The position numbers were made by a program, and so were the translations under genes. DNA of 64,000 nt from positions 682,001 to 746,000 of the forward strand of contig NZ_BCNW01000001.1 in assembly GCF_001571385.1 (NCBI RefSeq), written 5' to 3'. The notes beneath the pieces are model-generated. The model did no database searches. It saw only the letters and a list, made by a program, of their open reading frames with translations, and had not been told where the DNA came from. This document shows, one piece after another, positions 15,672 to 25,359 of this stretch. The DNA comes from Methanofollis ethanolicus. Lineage in GTDB: Archaea; Halobacteriota; Methanomicrobia; Methanomicrobiales; Methanofollaceae. Position 1 is the stretch's first letter; each line of letters begins with the position of its first letter.

Positions 15672-16817
15672 ATGGACGGGGAGGAGGTGCTGGCTCTCGC
15701 CCTTTCCGGTGCGGCCGACGCCCTGTACACGGTGCCCGGCTATCCCGTGACCGGGTGCGCGACGCGGACCCGCGCGGAGGTCTGCACGAACGAGAAGGTC
15801 GCCCTGGAGTACGCCTTCGGTGACTCCCTCCTCGGCAGGCGGGCCGCGGTGGTCGTGAAGCACGTCGGCATGAACCTCCTCGCCGACCCCCTGGTGCAGG
15901 CGACGGCCCAGGGTATTGTGGGGGGCGTCGTCGTCGTGGCCGGGGACGACCCTCTCGCCCGCGCCTCGCAAGTCGGGGAGGACTCCCGCCATTTCGGACC
16001 CCTGGCGATGGTGCCGGTCGTCGAGGCCGACGGGCCCGAAGCCCTCCCTGCCGCGGTGGAGGAGGCCTTCGCCCTCTCGGAGGCGATGGCGCGGGTGTGC
16101 GTCCTCCGCGTCACTCCCGAGATCCTCGACGCACCGGCAGCGGCCCGACCCGCTCTCCGCGGTGCGAGGGGTGCGGGCACCCTCGCCGACCCCGCGCTGA
16201 CGATGCGGGGCAGGTGGGAGAGGGCCCTCCAGGTAACGGCGGCACATACCGGCCATCAGGCCCCGGAAGGTGTTATGGTCACAATCCCGCAGGTCTCTCC
16301 CCCGGCAGGGGAACCCGAAAGATTCTCCGACCGGGGGTTCTGCCGGACCTTCTGCCGGCACTGCCCGTACCGTCCGCTCGTCTCCCTCCTTGCCGAACGG
16401 GGGATGCGGCCGGTGGTCGATGCCGGGTGTTCCCTCCTTGCGACAAACCCGCCGTACAGGATCGGCGTTGCGAGTTATGGCCTCGGGTCCGCGGTGGCGG
16501 TGGGGGCAAAAAGCACGGGTGTCGCCCTGATAGGGGATTACGGCATCCTGCACTCCGGCATAAATGCACTGATCGACGTCTATGAGAAGGGCCTGCCCCT
16601 CCTCTGTATCGTCCTTGAGAACAGGCGCATGGGCATGGTCGGCGGCCAGGAGGTTGCCGGAGTGGAGAAGTACCTCGACTGGGCCAGACCGGTCATATGC
16701 CGCGCCGACGACCTGGCCGGACTGGCGCGGCTGATCGTGCCTGCCGACAGGCCGACGACGGTGATCGTCACCGGGGCATGCCCCGAAGGAGAGAGTCATG
16801 AAAAAGTGGAATGTTGA
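15672..16817 (+). CDS. IorA-like thiamine-diphosphate enzyme without ferredoxin domain; candidate 2-oxosuberate decarboxylase
   Basis: The 381-residue protein has the two thiamine-diphosphate-enzyme domains of indolepyruvate:ferredoxin oxidoreductase alpha (IorA). The pyrimidine-binding half contains NEKVALEYAFG (40-50) and KHVGMNLLADPL (63-74). The pyrophosphate half contains FCRTFCRHCPYRP (223-234) and the metal/diphosphate motif GDY...N at 288-317 (IGDYGILHSG...VLENRRMGM). IorA normally runs to about 600 residues and ends with a two-cluster ferredoxin domain. That domain is absent here, and no iorB lies nearby. This points to a nonoxidative 2-oxoacid decarboxylase rather than an oxidoreductase. 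It overlaps aksA by 20 bases, so its 2-oxoacid substrate is plausibly 2-oxosuberate, to be decarboxylated to 7-oxoheptanoate for coenzyme B (inference). Confidence 0.85.
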   Translation: MDGEEVLALALSGAADALYTVPGYPVTGCATRTRAEVCTNEKVALEYAFGDSLLGRRAAVVVKHVGMNLLADPLVQATAQGIVGGVVVVAGDDPLARASQVGEDSRHFGPLAMVPVVEADGPEALPAAVEEAFALSEAMARVCVLRVTPEILDAPAAARPALRGARGAGTLADPALTMRGRWERALQVTAAHTGHQAPEGVMVTIPQVSPPAGEPERFSDRGFCRTFCRHCPYRPLVSLLAERGMRPVVDAGCSLLATNPPYRIGVASYGLGSAVAVGAKSTGVALIGDYGILHSGINALIDVYEKGLPLLCIVLENRRMGMVGGQEVAGVEKYLDWARPVICRADDLAGLARLIVPADRPTTVIVTGACPEGESHEKVEC

Positions 16818-17925
16818 GATATGCGACGTCACGCTCCGTGACGGCGAACAGACGCCGGGTGTATCGTTTGCCTGCGACGAGAAGAAGGAGATAGCGGGAA
16901 TCCTCGATGCCACCGGTGTCGAGGTGATCGAGGCCGGTTTCCCTGCCGTCTCGGCGAACGAGAAGAAGGCGGTCAGGGAGATCTGCGGGATGGGCCTCGA
17001 CGCCCGGATCTGCGCACTCGCACGGGCGAAACAGTACGACATCGACGCCGCGCTCGACTGCGGCGTGGAGATGATCGGCGTCTTTGCGGCCACCTCCGAC
17101 CTCCATATCCGGACGAAGTACGGCAAGACCCGCGAGGAAGTCCTTGCCGAGACCTGCGCGATGATCGAGTACGCCCATGACCACGGCGTCACCGTCAGGT
17201 TCGGCGCCGAAGACGCGTCCCGGACTCCTCTCCCCGTCCTTATCGAGGCGTACAGGCAGGCGGCCGATGCCGGCGCCGACCTCGTTACCTTTGCCGACAC
17301 CGTCGGGTGCATGACACCCTCGGAGACCGGGGAGAGGGTGCGCGAGATCGCGGCCGCCATCGACACCCCCCTCTGCATCCACTGCCACGACGACCTCGGG
17401 TGCGCCACCGCAAACACCGTCACCGCCGCCGCGGAAGGCGCTTTTCAACTCCACACCACGGTGAACGGACTCGGCGAGAGGGCCGGGAACGCCGCCCTCG
17501 AGGAGGTGCTCGTCGTCCTGGCCATGAAGGCCGGGATCAGCAGGTACGACCTCTCCCACCTCAAGAGACTCTCCGATCGGGTCGAGAAGGCTTCGGGGAT
17601 CGCGGTCGCAAAGAACAAGGCGGTCGTGGGTGCCCATGCCTTCGCGCACGAGAGCGGCATCCATATCGCCGCGATCCTCAGGGAACCGGAGACCTACGAA
17701 TACGTTCGCCCCTCTCTTGTGGGCGCGTCAAGGACGTTCATTCTCGGCAAACACACCGGGAAACACGCGATCGAGCATGTCGCCGTCTCTCTCGGCTACG
17801 ACCTCGACGATGCCGGGGTCTCCTGGGTGCTCGCCGAGGTGAAGAGGCGGAGCGAGGCGAAGTGCACGGTGACGCCCGAAGTCCTCCAGGAGATCCTCTG
17901 CGCCGCGCGGAAGGGGGCGGTCTGA
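16798..17925 (+). CDS. aksA: (R)-homocitrate/homo2-3citrate synthase family, coenzyme B pathway
   Basis: AksA condenses 2-oxoglutarate and its chain-extended homologues with acetyl-CoA during 2-oxosuberate synthesis. The 375-residue protein has the family signature DVTLRDGEQTPGV at 10-22 (catalytic R14, D15, E17), the metal-binding H195-x-H197 (IHCHDDLGCA), and the GLGERAGNA motif near 225. Sequence alone cannot fully exclude isopropylmalate or citramalate synthase. The short form without a C-terminal leucine-sensing regulatory domain, and the neighbouring homoaconitase and dehydrogenase genes, favour AksA. The ATG lies inside the end of the thiamine-diphosphate gene, and the stop codon overlaps the aksD start (TGATG). 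Confidence 0.9.
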   Translation: MKKWNVEICDVTLRDGEQTPGVSFACDEKKEIAGILDATGVEVIEAGFPAVSANEKKAVREICGMGLDARICALARAKQYDIDAALDCGVEMIGVFAATSDLHIRTKYGKTREEVLAETCAMIEYAHDHGVTVRFGAEDASRTPLPVLIEAYRQAADAGADLVTFADTVGCMTPSETGERVREIAAAIDTPLCIHCHDDLGCATANTVTAAAEGAFQLHTTVNGLGERAGNAALEEVLVVLAMKAGISRYDLSHLKRLSDRVEKASGIAVAKNKAVVGAHAFAHESGIHIAAILREPETYEYVRPSLVGASRTFILGKHTGKHAIEHVAVSLGYDLDDAGVSWVLAEVKRRSEAKCTVTPEVLQEILCAARKGAV

Positions 17926-19136
17926 TGGCCACCCTTGCCGAGGAGATCCTGGGGGCGCCTGCCGGGGAATACGTCGACCGCCGGGTGGACCGGGCCTATG
18001 CCCATGACGGCACCGGCGTCCTTGCACGGGAGGCCTGGCTCTCGATCAGGACCGGGGCCTTCCCCGATCCCGAACGCCGGTATCTCATCTTCGACCACAT
18101 CGTCCCGGCCAACACCTCCTTGACCGCAGACCTCCAGAAGGAACTGCGGACTTTCGCCCGGCAGCGGGGGATGCACCTCTCCGACGTCGGCGGCGGCGTC
18201 TGCCACCAGGTGATGGCCGAGGGGTATGCCCTCCCCGGCGAGGTGATCGTCGGGGCGGACTCGCACTCCTGCACTCTCGGGGCCTTCGGCGCCTTTGCGA
18301 CAGGCGTCGGGGCGACGGACATGGCCGGCATCTGGGCGACAGGCGAGACCTGGTTCAGGGTGCCGGAGACGACCGGCGTCTTCCTTGATGGCGCCCTGAC
18401 CGGTGCGGCCGCGGCAAAGGACGTCGCCCTCGCCTATGTCGCCGCCCTTGGGATGGACGGCGCGACCTACCGCGCCCTGGAGTTTGTCGGTGAGGGGGCG
18501 TCGGGGCTATCGATGGTAGACCGCCTCACCCTCTCCAACATGGCGGTGGAGACAGGAGCGAAGGCTGGAATGTTCTATGCCGATGCGGTGACGCGGGAGT
18601 ACCTCGCCGGTTTTGGCCATGCGGTGGAGGCGCAGACTCCAGCGGCCGGATACCCAGATGAGATCACCCTCGACCTCGGGAATATCGAGCCCCTCCTTGC
18701 CCTGCCACCGCGGGTGGACACGGTCTGCCCGGTGACAGAGAGGGAGGGCCTGACCGTGGACCAGGTCTTCCTGGGCACCTGCACCTGCGGGCGGTACGAG
18801 GACCTGGAGGCCTTCGCCCGTATCGTGCGCGGCAAGAAAGTGGCGGTCAGGACCGTCGTCGTCCCGGCGTCCCGTGCCGTCCTTGCCCGTGCGGCCGCGA
18901 CGGGGGTGCTCTCCACCCTCATCGAGGCCGGGTGCGCCGTCGGGACGCCCGGGTGCGGCCCCTGTCTCGGCGCCCACATGGGCGTGATCGGAGAGGGGGA
19001 GGTCTGCCTCTCGACCGCGAACAGGAACTTCAGGAACAGGATGGGCGTGGGCGGCGAGATCTACCTGGCCTCTCCCCTGACCGCGGCGGCGACCGCTCTT
19101 GCCGGAGAGATCCGGTCTCCGGAGGAATGCCTGTGA
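17925..19136 (+). CDS. aksD: Homoaconitase large subunit
   Basis: This is the aconitase-superfamily large subunit that isomerises homocitrate and its longer homologues with AksE. The 403-residue protein has the substrate motif ADSHSCTLGA at 111-120 and iron-sulfur ligands consistent with the HacA/LeuC2 family: GTCTCGRYEDL (C288) and GTPGCGPCLG (C344, C347). It is a little shorter than the usual 415-420 residues, mainly at the N-terminus. ATG overlaps the aksA stop by one base and its own stop overlaps aksE by 10 bases. Specificity is assigned with the help of AksE, whose YLRT loop marks homoaconitase rather than isopropylmalate isomerase. Confidence 0.9.
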   Translation: MATLAEEILGAPAGEYVDRRVDRAYAHDGTGVLAREAWLSIRTGAFPDPERRYLIFDHIVPANTSLTADLQKELRTFARQRGMHLSDVGGGVCHQVMAEGYALPGEVIVGADSHSCTLGAFGAFATGVGATDMAGIWATGETWFRVPETTGVFLDGALTGAAAAKDVALAYVAALGMDGATYRALEFVGEGASGLSMVDRLTLSNMAVETGAKAGMFYADAVTREYLAGFGHAVEAQTPAAGYPDEITLDLGNIEPLLALPPRVDTVCPVTEREGLTVDQVFLGTCTCGRYEDLEAFARIVRGKKVAVRTVVVPASRAVLARAAATGVLSTLIEAGCAVGTPGCGPCLGAHMGVIGEGEVCLSTANRNFRNRMGVGGEIYLASPLTAAATALAGEIRSPEECL

Positions 19137-19606
19137 AGGGCGACGGGCGTGCCCTCTGCCTCGGGCGGGACATCGATACAGACCTCGTCATAGCGGGGCG
19201 GTACCTGCGGACGAAGGACCGGTCTGTCTGGGCGGCCCATGTCTTCGAGGATCTCGACTCCACCCTTGCCGGGCGCCTTGCCGGTGCGGTGATCGTCGCG
19301 GGCCCGAATTTCGGCTGCGGGTCGTCGCGGGAGCAGGCGGCGGTCGCCCTGAAGGAGGCTGGAGTCGTCGCGGTCGCCGCCCCGACCTTTGCCAGAATCT
19401 TCTTCAGGAACGCCGTCAATATAGGTCTCCTGGTGCTTGAGTGCGAGATCCCCTGCCATGAGGGCGAGGCTATACGCTTCGATCTCGATGAGGGCTGGAT
19501 AGAGGCCGGCGGGACCCGCCGCCCTCTCCGTCCCCTCTCCCCGCGGATGCGGGAGGTCCTCAGGTCGGGAGGTCTTGTCCCCTATCTCAGCGGAGGCCAT
19601 GGATGA
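19127..19606 (+). CDS. aksE: Homoaconitase small subunit
   Basis: The 159-residue swivelling-domain subunit pairs with AksD. It contains CLGRDIDTDLVIAGRYLRT with YLRT at 26-29. In methanogens that loop distinguishes homoaconitase (YLRT) from isopropylmalate isomerase (YLVM-like), the Arg contacting the distal carboxylate of longer substrates. The catalytic NFGCGSSREQA motif follows at 61-71. I chose ATG 19127, seven bases before the aksD stop and preceded by GGAGGA; other frames further upstream are not homologous. It ends overlapping the next gene by 4 bases. Confidence 0.93.
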   Translation: MPVKGDGRALCLGRDIDTDLVIAGRYLRTKDRSVWAAHVFEDLDSTLAGRLAGAVIVAGPNFGCGSSREQAAVALKEAGVVAVAAPTFARIFFRNAVNIGLLVLECEIPCHEGEAIRFDLDEGWIEAGGTRRPLRPLSPRMREVLRSGGLVPYLSGGHG

Positions 19607-20421
19607 TATTTCCTGAAGAGTGCAAATACGTGGGCCTTGCGAATACGAGGCCCCTCGGGGAGAAGGTCTATTTCCTCTCCCGCTGGCTGATCCGGGAGAC
19701 CCCCGAAGGCTACGAGATCCTGTCGGTGAAACTTGCCGATGGAGAGGGACTGATGCGTGATGTCACGGCGACATGGGTGCTTGCGAAGCCCGACGAGACA
19801 TATCTGTATCCCGAACCGGTGAACTTCAATGACAGGTCGCGCCTGATCAGCCTTGCGGCGGCCTCGGGGTATCGGTGCACCATTTTCAGGAGCCCTGACG
19901 AGTCACGGACCTTCGTCCTCGACCCTGACCAGGGGTCGCTCCTGACCGTGCACGTCTACGACATCATTCCGCCGCGCCCCCACCTTGCGGCGATCCTGGA
20001 GGAACTCGAGGGTGTCGGTCTTTTCGGCGACCTCGGCGTCCGTTTCGAGTATCATATCAGGGACATCAGGGAGACGGAGGCGGAGGTCTATCCCTGCCGT
20101 GCCGGCGGCTTTGACCGGACCCTCGATGCCGACCCTCTTGCCGGGAAGGAGCATGTGGCCGGATGCCTCACGGCGCAGCAGTTCTGTGCGGAGAACTACG
20201 GGGACGAGGTGGAGATCGCTGAGATCTGCCCCCTGACGCAGGTCGCGGAGGAGCCTTTTATCGCCCGGTGCTGTCGGGGGGAGCGCGAGGGTGTCGGGGA
20301 GTGGAACGGAAAGTTCGGCGGCGTGGTCCACTGGGGTGCGGCGCCCCACACCATCGACGCGGTCCTCAGGGGTGCGGTGGCCGGGTGGCGGGAGCATGAA
20401 GGTAGCGGTCGTCCCCGGTGA
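19603..20421 (+). CDS. Conserved methanogen protein of unknown function inside the coenzyme B operon
   Basis: This 272-residue soluble protein begins MIFPEECKYVGLANTRPLG. It has no recognised catalytic motif, signal peptide or membrane segment. It contains three cysteines near the C-terminal half in a CPLTQVAEEPFIARCCRG region and a conserved-looking NGKFGGVVHWGA segment near residue 240. It resembles what I recall being listed as DUF7714 in Methanomicrobiales, but I am not sure. It is locked into the operon by a 4-base overlap with aksE and a 26-base overlap with aksF. The context implies a job in 2-oxoacid elongation or in a later coenzyme B step; no function is claimed. Confidence 0.8.
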   Translation: MIFPEECKYVGLANTRPLGEKVYFLSRWLIRETPEGYEILSVKLADGEGLMRDVTATWVLAKPDETYLYPEPVNFNDRSRLISLAAASGYRCTIFRSPDESRTFVLDPDQGSLLTVHVYDIIPPRPHLAAILEELEGVGLFGDLGVRFEYHIRDIRETEAEVYPCRAGGFDRTLDADPLAGKEHVAGCLTAQQFCAENYGDEVEIAEICPLTQVAEEPFIARCCRGEREGVGEWNGKFGGVVHWGAAPHTIDAVLRGAVAGWREHEGSGRPR

Positions 20422-21358
20422 CGGGATCGGGCAGGAGGTGGTCCCGGTGGCCGAGGCGGTTCTCCGCCGCCTCCATCCTGACTGGGACTACTACCCTGTC
20501 GAGGTCGGGTACGGCCGCTGGCAGAGGTGCGGTTCGGCCATCGGTCCCGAGGAGATGCGGGCCCTCGGGGAGGCCGATGCCATCCTCTTCGGTGCGGTGA
20601 CCACGCCTCCCGACCCTGCCTACCGGAGTGTGCTCGTGCAGATGAGGAAGGATCTCGACCTGTATGCGAATGTGCGGCCGGTGAAGGGACCGGGCGTCGA
20701 CCTCACGATCGTGCGGGAGAACACCGAAGGGCTGTACTCAGGGATCGAGTGGGAATTGCCCGGCTCGTACTGCACCCTCCGGGTCGTCACCGAGAAGGGG
20801 AGCCGACGAATTGCACGCTTCGCCGCCGGGCTTGCGAAAGGCAGGCGGTTCACCATCGGGACAAAGGCGAATGTCCTCAAGTCCGACACACTCTTCCGCC
20901 GCTGTGCCGTCGAGGAGGCGGAGGCCGCGGGGGTGGCATGGGAGGAGACGTTCATCGACGCCCTCTGCCTTGACGTGCTGATGCACCCGGCCCGCTACGG
21001 CGTCATCGTGACGACGAACATCTTCGGCGACATCCTTTCCGACGCCGTGGGGGCGCTTGTCGGCGGCCTCGGCACCCTCCCTTCGGCGAACATCGGCGAT
21101 GGCCACGCCCTCTTCGAACCTGTCCACGGTTCGGCCCCTGACATAGCGGGGAAGGGCATCGCAAACCCGGTGGCGGCGATACGGAGCGCCGCGATGCTCC
21201 TCGCCCATGCAGGCGACCGGGAAGGGGCGGCCGCGGTGGATGCGACGGTGGACGCCGTCCTTGCCGCGGGCATCCGGACCCCTGACCTCGGCGGCACGGC
21301 CTCGACCGGGCGGTTCGGTGCAGCGGTGGTCGGTCGGATCAGGGATTGGATGCCCTGA
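20396..21358 (+). CDS. aksF: Isocitrate/homoisocitrate-type dehydrogenase of coenzyme B synthesis
   Basis: AksF oxidatively decarboxylates homoisocitrate and longer homologues with NAD(P)+. The 320-residue protein begins MKVAVVPGDGIGQEVVP (nucleotide and substrate motif) and contains VRENTEGLYSGIEW near 102-115. The Lys-Asn segment GTKANVLKSDTLFRR, a metal-binding DALCLD, TTNIFGDILSDAVGALVGGLG and EPVHGSAPDIAGKGIANP are the full family set. ATG 20396 has GGGAG about 3 bases upstream and lies within the preceding gene. LeuB (isopropylmalate dehydrogenase) belongs to the same family; the operon partners decide for AksF. It is the last gene of the operon, followed by a T-run. Confidence 0.88.
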   Translation: MKVAVVPGDGIGQEVVPVAEAVLRRLHPDWDYYPVEVGYGRWQRCGSAIGPEEMRALGEADAILFGAVTTPPDPAYRSVLVQMRKDLDLYANVRPVKGPGVDLTIVRENTEGLYSGIEWELPGSYCTLRVVTEKGSRRIARFAAGLAKGRRFTIGTKANVLKSDTLFRRCAVEEAEAAGVAWEETFIDALCLDVLMHPARYGVIVTTNIFGDILSDAVGALVGGLGTLPSANIGDGHALFEPVHGSAPDIAGKGIANPVAAIRSAAMLLAHAGDREGAAAVDATVDAVLAAGIRTPDLGGTASTGRFGAAVVGRIRDWMP

Positions 21359-21371
21359 CGCCAGCTCCCCT

Positions 21372-21378
21372 CTTTTTT
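21372..21378 (+). terminator. T-run ending the coenzyme B operon
   Basis: CTCCCCTCTTTTTTATT follows the aksF stop codon by about ten bases. It ends immediately before the 3' end of the opposing VOC gene at 21380. Confidence 0.5.
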
Positions 21379-21379
21379 A

Positions 21380-21751
21380 TTACTCAGCCCCTGCGTCCTC
21401 CTCCCAGAGTCCGAAGGTGTTCCCCTCGGTGTCCTCGCAGACGGCCAGGTACCCGAATTCCGGGACGGCCGTCTTCCCGAGACGCACCTTTCCGCCGAGG
21501 CGGGTCACGTCGGCCTGGCAGGCGTCGATGGATTGGACCCCGATGTAGTTGGTGATTTTTTGATCCGGCGCCCCTCGCTTTCCCATCCCGCCGCCAATGC
21601 CGGGGGATCCGTCTTCGGTGGCGGTGGCGATCAGGTAAAAATCCGTCCAGCCCGGGGCCAGCTCGAACTTCCATCCAAAAAGGCTGGAGTAGAAGGTTTT
21701 CGCTCGTTCGAGATCGTCGGCAGGCAGGTCGAAATGCACGATATTTGCCAT
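21380..21751 (-). CDS. VOC (glyoxalase/bleomycin-resistance) superfamily protein
   Basis: The 123-residue protein has the paired beta-alpha-beta-beta-beta modules of the vicinal oxygen chelate fold: IVHFDLPADDLERAKTFYSSLFGWKFE at the N-terminus and a second module ending YLAVCEDTEGNTFGLWEED. Putative metal-facing residues are His5 and the C-terminal Glu of the FGLWEE strand. It belongs to the single-domain subgroup often annotated as glyoxalase-like; the substrate is unknown. I chose ATG 21751 (MANIVHF), preceded by GGTGA five bases upstream, over an upstream ATG giving a 14-residue unrelated extension. It converges on the coenzyme B operon. Confidence 0.85.
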   Translation of the reverse strand: MANIVHFDLPADDLERAKTFYSSLFGWKFELAPGWTDFYLIATATEDGSPGIGGGMGKRGAPDQKITNYIGVQSIDACQADVTRLGGKVRLGKTAVPEFGYLAVCEDTEGNTFGLWEEDAGAE

Positions 21752-21961
21752 GACTTTCACCGGAAGAGAACTGGTGCGGGCGGTCATTAACATTTTGGTC
21801 GACCCGGTGGGCCGACCTGCCCGCGGGAGCGTTCATTATAGGGCCCCGCTTTTTATTCAACCCCGGTACGTCTGTAATTTGAGAACCTGCATATTCTTTG
21901 CGGCACCAGGTACTCAGTACGAAAGATCTCTCTGCAAAAAAAGGAAAAGTCGCCCTGGTCT

Positions 21962-22819
21962 TTAAGGGCTTGCAACGGAACTGAATGTGGGTTTCCCTTC
22001 CGGTTCAGGCCCTTTTGTGCCGGTGACAAGGTAAAATGTCAGCGAGCTGAAGAACCGCCCGGCGTCACCGGCATGTGCCTGTTCTCCGGCCCAGGATTCC
22101 GCTTCCCGGGAATCAAGGACACCGGCCTGGACCGCTAGCGAGAGGGTTGTCTCAAGATCGAAGACCCTGCGGGCAAGCGGCAGGCTGGTGATGACAAGGC
22201 ATAACGGCGTGACGGTAATGTTGTCAAGGCCGGCTTCGGCACATGCCGCTGGAAGGGATCGCCCGGCCCATCCGCTCGGGATATGGTCGCACCAGAAGTT
22301 CAGGACCTTCCGGGTAACCTCCCGTTCTCCGGGCCAGATGACAAAGGTCTCCCAATCTGGTTCAAACACCACGATTTTTCCGGCATGCCGGGTCACCCGG
22401 GCCATTTCCCGGAGGACTACATAGATGTCTTTTGTATGCTGGAGCACGCGATCCGTACGGACGGCATCAAAAGAGTTGTCTGCAAATGCAAGGTGCGATG
22501 CATCGGACAGCACATAACCGGGGCGGGCACTTCCCGCAGTGTTTTTCGCCTGTGCCGAGGCAAGCATGGTACGGCTTACGTCAATACCAATGACGCACCC
22601 CTCCTCTCCTGCCATGGCTGCAAGTGCTGCTGCATCGACGCCGTTCCCGCAGCCAATCTCAAGGACTGCGGCACCCGGGCGGATCCCGAGTGCCTCGTAA
22701 CTGCGCCGCTTGCAGTCCTTAAAAAACGGCATCGAATGGATGAGGTCGAGGTAGGTTACAAATGAGTTCGCATCTCCCGCCGCATCCACACCGGCAAATC
22801 CTGAAGCAAATGAGTCCAT
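21962..22819 (-). CDS. Class I SAM-dependent methyltransferase
   Basis: The 285-residue protein contains SAM-binding motif I VLEIGCGNGVDAAALA at about 52-67, an acidic motif II GIDVSRTMLASA, LAFADNSFDAVRTDRVLQH as motif IV, and a motif around VVFEPDWETFVIWPGE. This is the UbiE/arsenite-methyltransferase-like class, probably methylating a small molecule; the substrate is not deducible. The N-terminal FASGFAGVDAAGDANSFVTYLDLI is a common lead-in of such enzymes. It appears monocistronic. A 16-bp perfect palindrome lies about 48 bases upstream of the start. Confidence 0.85.
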   Translation of the reverse strand: MDSFASGFAGVDAAGDANSFVTYLDLIHSMPFFKDCKRRSYEALGIRPGAAVLEIGCGNGVDAAALAAMAGEEGCVIGIDVSRTMLASAQAKNTAGSARPGYVLSDASHLAFADNSFDAVRTDRVLQHTKDIYVVLREMARVTRHAGKIVVFEPDWETFVIWPGEREVTRKVLNFWCDHIPSGWAGRSLPAACAEAGLDNITVTPLCLVITSLPLARRVFDLETTLSLAVQAGVLDSREAESWAGEQAHAGDAGRFFSSLTFYLVTGTKGPEPEGKPTFSSVASP

Positions 22820-22866
22820 GGTATTCCTGAAAAATTATTTGTCTGCAAATATTGTCATTTTTGGTA

Positions 22867-22882
22867 TTTCAAAATTTTGAAA
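22867..22882. promoter_or_regulatory. 16-bp perfect palindrome upstream of the methyltransferase gene
   Basis: TTTCAAAATTTTGAAA is a perfect palindrome in an AT-rich stretch 48 bases upstream of the leftward methyltransferase start. It could be an operator or simply part of a TATA-rich promoter. The rest of the gap to the nifH remnant (22883-23137) holds no recognisable gene. Confidence 0.35.
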
Positions 22883-23137
22883 TCCGCTGGTTTTTCCTTA
22901 AACTGTTCGATCCTCTCAAGTGCCTGGGTCGATTTGTTGTGGATGCATTTTTCGACGGTGAAGCAGGGGCCACGAACCATCGATATGCGCGCGTTCCAAT
23001 TCGATTACTTCATTGTCATAATCCGGGAAGCGATCCGGGCATCGGCGGGGCTGGCGAAAAAAAATTCCTGTCCTGCGGCAACCGGTTCTGAGAAAGGAGG
23101 ATGGAGAGACGGGGAATTATATGAGGGAGGGAAGAAG

Positions 23138-25354
<2,217 letters not shown>

Positions 25355-25359
25355 GGTGC

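Noticed and set aside
15672-16817. Annotation as indolepyruvate ferredoxin oxidoreductase alpha subunit
   Set aside because: The C-terminal ferredoxin domain and the beta subunit gene are missing, so an oxidoreductase function is not supported.
15225-17423. A 732-codon open frame on the minus strand across the radical SAM, thiamine-diphosphate and aksA genes
   Set aside because: It is a shadow of strongly conserved plus-strand genes in GC-rich DNA. Its translation is low-complexity and has no motifs.
20396-21358. Reading aksA/aksD/aksE/aksF as leucine-pathway leuA/leuC/leuD/leuB
   Set aside because: The families are homologous, but the YLRT loop in the small isomerase subunit, absence of a leucine regulatory domain in the synthase and the methanogen-specific neighbours favour the coenzyme B pathway.
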